From NCBI GenBank assembly GCA_019614645.1, contig JABWDB010000005.1, forward strand, positions 7,038,001-7,102,000: a stretch of DNA of 64,000 nucleotides, written 5' to 3'. This stretch comes from Stratiolaelaps scimitus (lineage: Eukaryota; Arthropoda; Arachnida; Mesostigmata; Laelapidae). Positions 57,806-64,000 of this stretch are shown here, in pieces (the stretch's first letter is position 1; each line of letters starts with the position of its first letter). A program made the translations under genes and the position numbers. Under the pieces are notes generated by a model that saw nothing but the letters and a program-made list of their open reading frames with translations, was not told where the DNA came from and ran no database searches.

Positions 57806-58156
57806 GTGACCGCACAAGGCGTTCACAGTGCGGCAACTAACGGGAAATTCAGCCAGCGTAGACGACGATTATTTACTGGTACTGGACCGTCTGTAACCGG
57901 TTATAATGTACGTGGTGCGCCGTCCATGGGTATACGGCCATTCGATCTCCGTCGAACTCGAACAAGCTTTCTAAACATTTTCAAGAATTTGCCAGAGAGA
58001 TGTGGTAAATGTCATACTTCTGGCCATTCCGAATGCCTCTGTAGCGACAGCTGTCATCCGAGATTGTTATCAGAGTTGACGTCTGAGACTCCGGCGTCTG
58101 TCTTTCATCGATGCCAACGCTGCCCAAGCGTCGTCGCAAGTCTCGACACCCAATGA
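57806..58156 (+). CDS. ORF with a CCHC zinc knuckle
   Basis: Open frame from an ATG-less upstream region to TGA at 58154-58156 (ACG/GTG precede; first in-frame ATG near 57926). It contains RCGKCHTSGHSECLC: Cys66-x2-Cys69-x4-His74-x4-Cys79 (58001-58042), an exact C-x2-C-x4-H-x4-C knuckle with Gly before His, followed by further Cys residues. Such knuckles bind single-stranded nucleic acid in retroelement Gag/ORF1 and in cellular RNA-binding proteins. Upstream are RRRRLFTGTG and RPFDLRRTRTSFLN, basic text that suits either. No polymerase sequence adjoins it. Confidence 0.4.
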   Translation: MTAQGVHSAATNGKFSQRRRRLFTGTGPSVTGYNVRGAPSMGIRPFDLRRTRTSFLNIFKNLPERCGKCHTSGHSECLCSDSCHPRLLSELTSETPASVFHRCQRCPSVVASLDTQ

Positions 58157-58591
58157 CGCACTAACATAGACATACCAAGACAGGATCGCGTAATCAGAAT
58201 CAATCGATGCAGATTGGTCGAACATTGTCGTCTGTCGATCAAATTCGACAGCTATGCATGTCCAATTAACAACCTCGTTAGGCTATCGGCATTAGCGCTT
58301 TTGTCCATGTCCAGCTCATGTTTTGCTAAAAGATGAGATGAAGCACACACAAAAACACACCTATGCGGCGTCATATTGTCGAACACTGCACAATAATGAT
58401 AGTTGTAATAATCATGATAATGCATTACACATGCAGGTGTTGATAAAGGCTGCTTTGTTGTTGTTATTGTTGTCAATTGTGACGTTCCGCTGGGCTCCGC
58501 TAGAAGCGTTCGCTCCGACGCCCATTTGCTATCCCCCCCGTCCAACTGCCCTACCATCGAGATGCGCAGCTGTTAATGGAAGCGAACAATG

Positions 58592-58632
58592 AATATATAT
58601 ATATATATATCTGTTATTATTATTATTATTAT
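58592..58632. repeat. (TA)n followed by (TTA)n
   Basis: Nine TA units, a CTG, then about six TTA units. Confidence 0.9.
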
Positions 58633-60015
58633 GGCAAAGGTGGCCGACCGGCGTTCGTCAACATCGTGAGGGGATTCATTCGTCGCCGTCGTCAGCATTT
58701 CAACACTCTCCCAGTTCGTTCTGCCGAATGCCCCAATGGTGGCAGCTTGAAATGGAAGGCGCTGAGGGTGTTACTGCATTGTGAACAATAATAATGATAG
58801 CTATTATAATATTATATAAATGATGATTCGGTGTTCGTCTCAGAGATGCTGATGAGCTGATGAATGGAGTGAAATGGAAAGAATTGCTCATTGGCATAAC
58901 ATTAGTTAATTACCTATAGAGACGTGTTTTAGTTATAGCTCTGTGTAGTGCGTTTCTTACGAAACAGCTACGAAATAATGGCACGGTGAGACAAATAAAT
59001 GAAAAGATGTCCTCCGAGTGCAAGGAAATATTGACGAGGCAACACTCACTTCTCACAGTGTTTTGTCGTTAATTTCGTCGCGAATTTCTAATTGGATATT
59101 AGCGTGAGTCACGAATGATCAGTCAGCTTCAACACTGATCCGTTTCTTACCTCCTATTGATACAAAACAATGTGCTATGTTTGGATTTTTACTAGTTATT
59201 AATTCAGTGCAATAGAAATCGGCGGCTGTAGAGGCTTCTATCACTAGCCACGATGTTTGTGTCCGTGCAAACGGCATGTCGACACATCTGCACTATGGCG
59301 CTTGAGTGTGACCACGAAATGGCTGACTAATGGCTTCACGCTAATGAGGCGAACCAAACGACAAACAGGTTAACCAATGCATGAATTGGGACCAGGCTAT
59401 CGAAAGAGGGGCAATTGTCAAACCTGGCTTGTCAAGGGCAGGACGGAGTGACAACAGAGCGAACGGAGTCCTTAGTTCCGGAAACTTGTCAGTCATCTAT
59501 CTGCCTAGCCACTATTTGTGTTCGTTTGAAACGTTAATCTTTGATCATTAATTAGCTGATGTCGGAACCCCCAGTCTAATAACAGACCGCAATGAGCAGT
59601 ATGTCAAAAACGTTTCTGGTGAGGCCACCACCGCCATTAACGTCACCACCGGGTCAGTCAGCGACATCGAGGAGCGACGAAGGATTCGATTTGTGAGGCC
59701 CAACAGAAGATGCAGAGAAGGAACAGTTTTTGATCTTTTTCATTCCAGCCTTCGTTCCTATCAGTTCGGCTGTCGTCATCTGATACAGGCATAACGCAAT
59801 ATCTATTTAGAATAGTATAACAGCTAAGGGATAGAATCGGCGCTACTGGAAACAACTGCCCGACAGAACCGAGTTCGCAGCGGCTGTTGTCGTAGCTGTT
59901 TGGCCGTGATCAGCGCCGCAGCTCTCCCTTCGACTACTGCTGTTACCGCTGCTGTATAGGATCTATATATCTATGCATCTGTATAGATAGACATGTACAG
60001 GCGATAGTTGTCCCC

Positions 60016-60035
60016 GCACACACACACACACACAC
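60016..60035. repeat. (CA)n microsatellite
   Basis: Ten CA units. Confidence 0.9.
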
Positions 60036-60313
60036 ATGCATGCACGAGCTCTCGAGGTGTGGGACGACCACCTACGCTTCTGTTGGCCGTCGGTAGCCGA
60101 GAGCCGGCGACAGTGGCGGCGACGGCAGCCACGAATTCGGTTGCACCTCGCGACGAGAAGACATCGAACATGATCGCCGGATCGAAGCGGCGACTGACAA
60201 TCAGTCAGTCTGACAGTCACTGCCAGCTCCAGCTACGAGCTAGCTAGTTTGCTCTGTCAGCAATAGATTGCCCTGGAAATTCTGGCAACTTCTATAGATC
60301 TCTCGATGTGTTC

Positions 60314-60338
60314 AGAGAGAGAGAGAGAGAGAGAGAGA
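60314..60338. repeat. (GA)n microsatellite
   Basis: Twelve GA units. Confidence 0.9.
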
Positions 60339-61374
60339 TCCGCGTGTGTGTTCTGCTAACACACATATCGGTATCTTCTGGCGACACTGTTGCCAATCAG
60401 CGACTGTTTTGTCCTGGGTACAGCTCGACAACCCGGTTTGGTTCATACTCGTCGAGGGGTATGTGTGTGGCGGTGGACGCCGATCGACCTATATGCGTGT
60501 GTGCGTATGTGTATATGTACGCGTGTCTGCAGAATGACGCACGTAGGATAATTGATAGGACAAATTGAAACGACGAGCCCAGCAGAGATGAAGACAAGTT
60601 AGAGGCGGGACAAGAGGAAAACGGTGGGGCGCGAATTCGACAGAAAATAATTCATACGAAAGTTGTGTATCAATAACACAGCCAGAAAGAGCAACAAACT
60701 GAGGTTGTCGTTGCTTCAAGCTGAAAGCTTGAAACTACACAAAGCGAACCTGGATCCAGTAAAGGGGAGCTCTGCGGAGATGTCGAACGCGAGAACAGAG
60801 CCAATACAAGAGAGATTGGGTCTGCAACGAATTTCTGGAGAGACGCTGCACTGCCTTTACATACATGAAGCTTACACTGAATAATACAGATCAGGTAGAG
60901 ATGATGGCAGCACCAACCAAAAAAAAAACGGTGCCTAGAAAAGCTGTACTCGCACATTAATTCTGCCTGGAAAAAGCCGGAGGGCCAGAAGTTCAAAACG
61001 CAGCCATGACGAATATCGGCGCAACACGAAACTCGTGACAACTAGCGAAAGTATACATCACTGGGGCGTTTGCCGATTGTTCGAACAGTGATAAGGCTGC
61101 TCCAGTGTACAGAGAGGTCATGCGGACAAGGTGGTCTCGTCATCATAACAAAATTTTGCCACTAGAAAAGGCTAAATTTGAACAAAATAAATACTACTTA
61201 TTTGGCTCATGCTTGGTTCATAGCTCGTTATATGTCGTACATCTGCTGATTGGTGAGAGAGTATCTGAAATGCGCCATTGCCGCACACACGCACACACCA
61301 ATGAAGTTGTCGCTCTCGCTCGGAAATGGCTATTTCCGACTGTGAGGCCGGCGATTGATTGCTAGTTTGAACAG

Positions 61375-61405
61375 CTATATACATATATATATATATATAT
61401 ATATT
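61375..61405. repeat. (TA)n microsatellite
   Basis: About fourteen TA units. Confidence 0.9.
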
Positions 61406-62438
61406 AATTCCATTGTGGCTGGAGACTTTCGACGGCCGTGATACTGTGCGCGACTCATTGCAACGAACGACAATCAACGAGCAGCCCTCATATCGTCTCG
61501 CCGCCCACTATCGAGAGACGCGACAAGTGGCGGCGTCTTCACTCGATCGTCTGCAGCCTTCTCCTGGCCCGAATAGTTCCTAGCTATACAGCAGTGTTGA
61601 TCGCTGTGCTGTGCTCCCGCAAAACGCACCACACAGTTCTCATCGACTCGGCTACATTAGGTAGGTCTCAGCGCCCTGTCAGCCGTCAGGCCGGCGAGCT
61701 TTCAAAAGATTTCAACGGTGACCAGCCAACCGCCAGAACGACAGGCTACTCTACCATCACCACCACTACTACCACTACTGCTGCTGCTGTTGCGGCGGCG
61801 GCGGCGGTGGCAGCGGCTACGCCCATTGTTATTGGGTGTTTGTTTATTTGCTACCTTGGTCGTTCGGCTCTTTTTTTGTGCGCGCTACTGTAAGAGCAGT
61901 GGCTTCCTAGTCAAAAAGAATATCTAAATTGTCAAACGACAACGCAGAACGCAACGGTGAACGCCGAGGAAATGACTGTCGTTTAAACAGCAGCAAGTGA
62001 GCGACAAACTGCCGTCGCCGCCAAACGACGCGAATAGGTGGTACCCATGGCGTACGGAAATTGCATGCGCAAGATGAACGACGAGAGACGAACCGCCGGG
62101 CAATAGCACTCACCCACGGCTGTAGCAGCGGGTATTGAGGTCCGCCTGGAGCGGAGGTGCATTTGTGCCGGCCCTGCGAGCATCCAAATGGAAAATGTCG
62201 TCATTTATGTTATTAGTCGCTTCTGATTCGCTACTGCTGCTCCTATTGGTGATGAGAATGCTGTGTGCCGTCGAGTGGCTGCTGGGCTAATCGTATTATA
62301 TCTACAACGGGCAGCAACAATATTATATGTTGGAAGAGGGCGTCAGGGGTGCAGTTCCTGTCATAGAAAATCGTTACGATTGTCGATGACATTATGACAG
62401 ATCCCAACGGCAGCGCACTGTCCCTGATCACATTACTA

Positions 62439-62457
62439 CTCTCTCTCTCTCTCTCTC
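62439..62457. repeat. (CT)n microsatellite
   Basis: Nine CT units. Confidence 0.9.
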
Positions 62458-62519
62458 AGTGGAATATCGGTCTAAATAGCGTAGCAGAATGACTGACGGT
62501 AGATACAGCGGCGATAGGC

Positions 62520-62541
62520 GGGGAGGGAGGGAGGTAGGGGG
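62520..62541 (+). other. G-quadruplex motif
   Basis: GGGGAGGGAGGGAGGTAGGGG fits four G3+ runs with loops of 1, 1 and 5 nt. Potential four-stranded structure; function unknown. Confidence 0.75.
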
Positions 62542-64000
62542 CAATAAGTGATGATTAAAAAATGGTCACAGAAAGAACATCAGATCTTGGCCATGATGCC
62601 GTGACGCCAACTGGCGAAAATTGAACGCCTTACGCGACACGATACACACGGGGACGGATTCCAGCTCAAGATACATAAGTGTTCATTTATAACGTACAAA
62701 TCTATCTGGACGGGTGTAATATTCTCGTTGCACAAGATTTCAGCCAGTCGGCAATGACATATCCTGCATGAGCGAGAAGTGCTGTCAGAGTACAAGACAT
62801 ATTTTGAAGGCTGTTCGTTTCAGCTATTTCAAATCATAACGCGACGTGGTACAGCTACGCTCGTCATCTTATGTTCATATTGTGTGTGATTTGTGTGAGC
62901 CTCTGTACGAGCATACACAAATCACACACGTGCACTCGCCCAGGATAGGGCCTATTCATGGCCTGCTTTGATTTGCAGACGGCCGTGTAAAACTCCGACA
63001 CGGAAAGCCCGGAAGGTTTACTTTGTGAAAGGCGGCGAACGGTGGTTGAGGTTTTCTAAAATCGCCTGAAATGATTGATTCAATTTAAACGAGAGCTGTG
63101 CTAATCATTATAGCGTTTTGTATTATCATCATCATCATCACACCATATGTATTATCAACGCGGCACGAATTAACTAGTACGATATCCATCTGTGCGGTTA
63201 GCAGTTTCAGTAAAGAGTTCCCTGACAACGAGTAGCAGCTATAACAACAACGTTAAGATATGCTATAAAGGCAATCTTTTTTTTTTAACAACTCTTTCAC
63301 TATAGTAGATTCGGGCCAGTCGTCGCCTTCGCCGAATCCTTCACCCTCAGCGTTCATTTCCTACGCCCGCCGCAATAAACGTCATATATATCAGATACGT
63401 ACCATGTTGTTGAAAGTCAACATCATTTCACCATCACAATTATTTGAGCAACGATTTTATTACTATATGATTCACACACGATGTCGGTACGTTACGGTGA
63501 TTCTTGCTTCTAGCATTCGCATTGTTGCTATCTGTTGTTGCTACTAGCGCCAAATAGGATTTCGGGTTGCAAGAAAGCAGCAACAACAACAACAGCGTGG
63601 CACTTCTCAAGGTTTAGCAGTAACGTCCGCTTGAGTTGTAACGCTCGCTGGGGGGCGGCCGGCGGCATTCAACGATTTCCGCTGCTGATCTGTAAGTGAG
63701 ATCAACGTCAGTCAACGTTCAGTGTTCGCTTCAGTGCGGCGTAGCGAACGTATTATAGATCTTAGGATCAGCCCCCTTTGGTAGGCTGCTCCCTGTCATC
63801 TATTATCTCGACTCAGGCTAATGGAGGTTGCTGGGCGCAAGGATGTCGCAATATACAGACTTTGTTATTGTTGCCGTTGTTGATGCTGCTGCTGCTGTTG
63901 TTGTTGGGTGGCCGTTCTGTTTTGCTGCGTTTTATTGAGAGCATAAAGACGGACTGTGCCGAAATAAAGAAGTCATCGCAAAGTTGTTTTTATTTTTAAC
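62542..64000. other. Non-coding stretch
   Basis: Holds the 15-bp-arm hairpin at 62882-62929, a CAT run at 63126-63139, CAA repeats near 63580 and a TGC/TTG run near 63865-63905. No gene supported. Confidence 0.45.
62882..62929. repeat. Inverted repeat, 15-bp perfect arms, 18-nt loop
   Basis: GTGTGTGATTTGTGT at 62882-62896 is the exact reverse complement of 62915-62929. Two further G-U pairs would extend the stem in RNA. Confidence 0.92.

Larger units (their letters stand above)
58157..62438. other. Non-coding stretch with many microsatellites
   Basis: Holds (TA)n/(TTA)n at 58592-58632, (CA)n at 60016-60035, (GA)n at 60314-60338, (TA)n at 61375-61405 and a GCG/GCT-rich patch at 61770-61820. 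A 151-codon plus frame (61438-61893) lacks an ATG and has Thr/Ala runs from repeats; not called. Confidence 0.4.

Noticed and set aside
61438..61893. 151-codon plus frame with hydrophobic C-terminus
   Set aside because: No ATG in the frame; Thr/Ala runs are from ACC/GCT/GCG repeats.

Overview
The window reads as intron-rich, repeat-rich animal nuclear DNA. It has no operons, ribosome-binding sites or dense ORFs. It has dozens of (TA)n, (GA)n, (CA)n and CAG/CGG microsatellites, patches of GC/CAG-rich sequence separated by AT-rich sequence, and decayed non-LTR retrotransposons. An arthropod is the most natural fit (TCAGTT-type initiator with a correctly spaced downstream element near 19580, jockey/CR1-like relics). 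A mite or other chelicerate is my guess, without proof.

Only one open frame is far longer than chance allows: an intronless minus-strand gene at 37785-39104 (439 codons from a GCCACCATG start) whose product I cannot name but which has beta-propeller-like strands. Everything else proposed as coding is a short candidate exon, chosen because an open frame meets good splice sites or a good start context. Sites of that quality arise by chance in 64 kb, so these carry low confidence. The better ones form phase-compatible chains: minus 18714-17898 (two exons), plus 14360-14913 (three) and minus 46524-46038 (three).

The best-supported non-genic content is mobile DNA. At 1-709 lies a decayed jockey/CR1-like reverse transcriptase (YADN instead of YADD), at 4420-4650 a fragment of a second LINE type, and at 41477-41869 the C-terminal end of a LINE. 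Three damaged copies of one further reverse-transcriptase family lie at 25179-26098 (+), 44656-45550 (+) and 53259-53510 (-). They share a 3' end but carry different internal deletions. One has a frameshift in its catalytic YLDD box, and another is interrupted by a 126-132 bp tRNA-derived SINE flanked by TACCTT duplications.

Layout: 0-5 kb LINE relics and one 155-codon ORF; 5-8 kb CAG/CGG-rich island; 8-14 kb mostly non-coding with a perfect 23-bp-arm hairpin; 14-19 kb candidate exons and triplet repeats; 19-25 kb a candidate promoter/first exon and scattered exons; 25-26 kb LINE; 26-28 kb GC-rich island; 28-37 kb AT-rich with two pairs of direct repeats; 37.7-39.1 kb the main gene; 41-46 kb LINE relics and a SINE; 46-51 kb GC-rich islands and candidate exons; 53-55 kb LINE tail and GC-rich island; 57.8-58.2 kb an ORF with a CCHC zinc knuckle; 58-64 kb mostly non-coding. 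I see no tRNA or rRNA gene, CRISPR array or prokaryotic gene.
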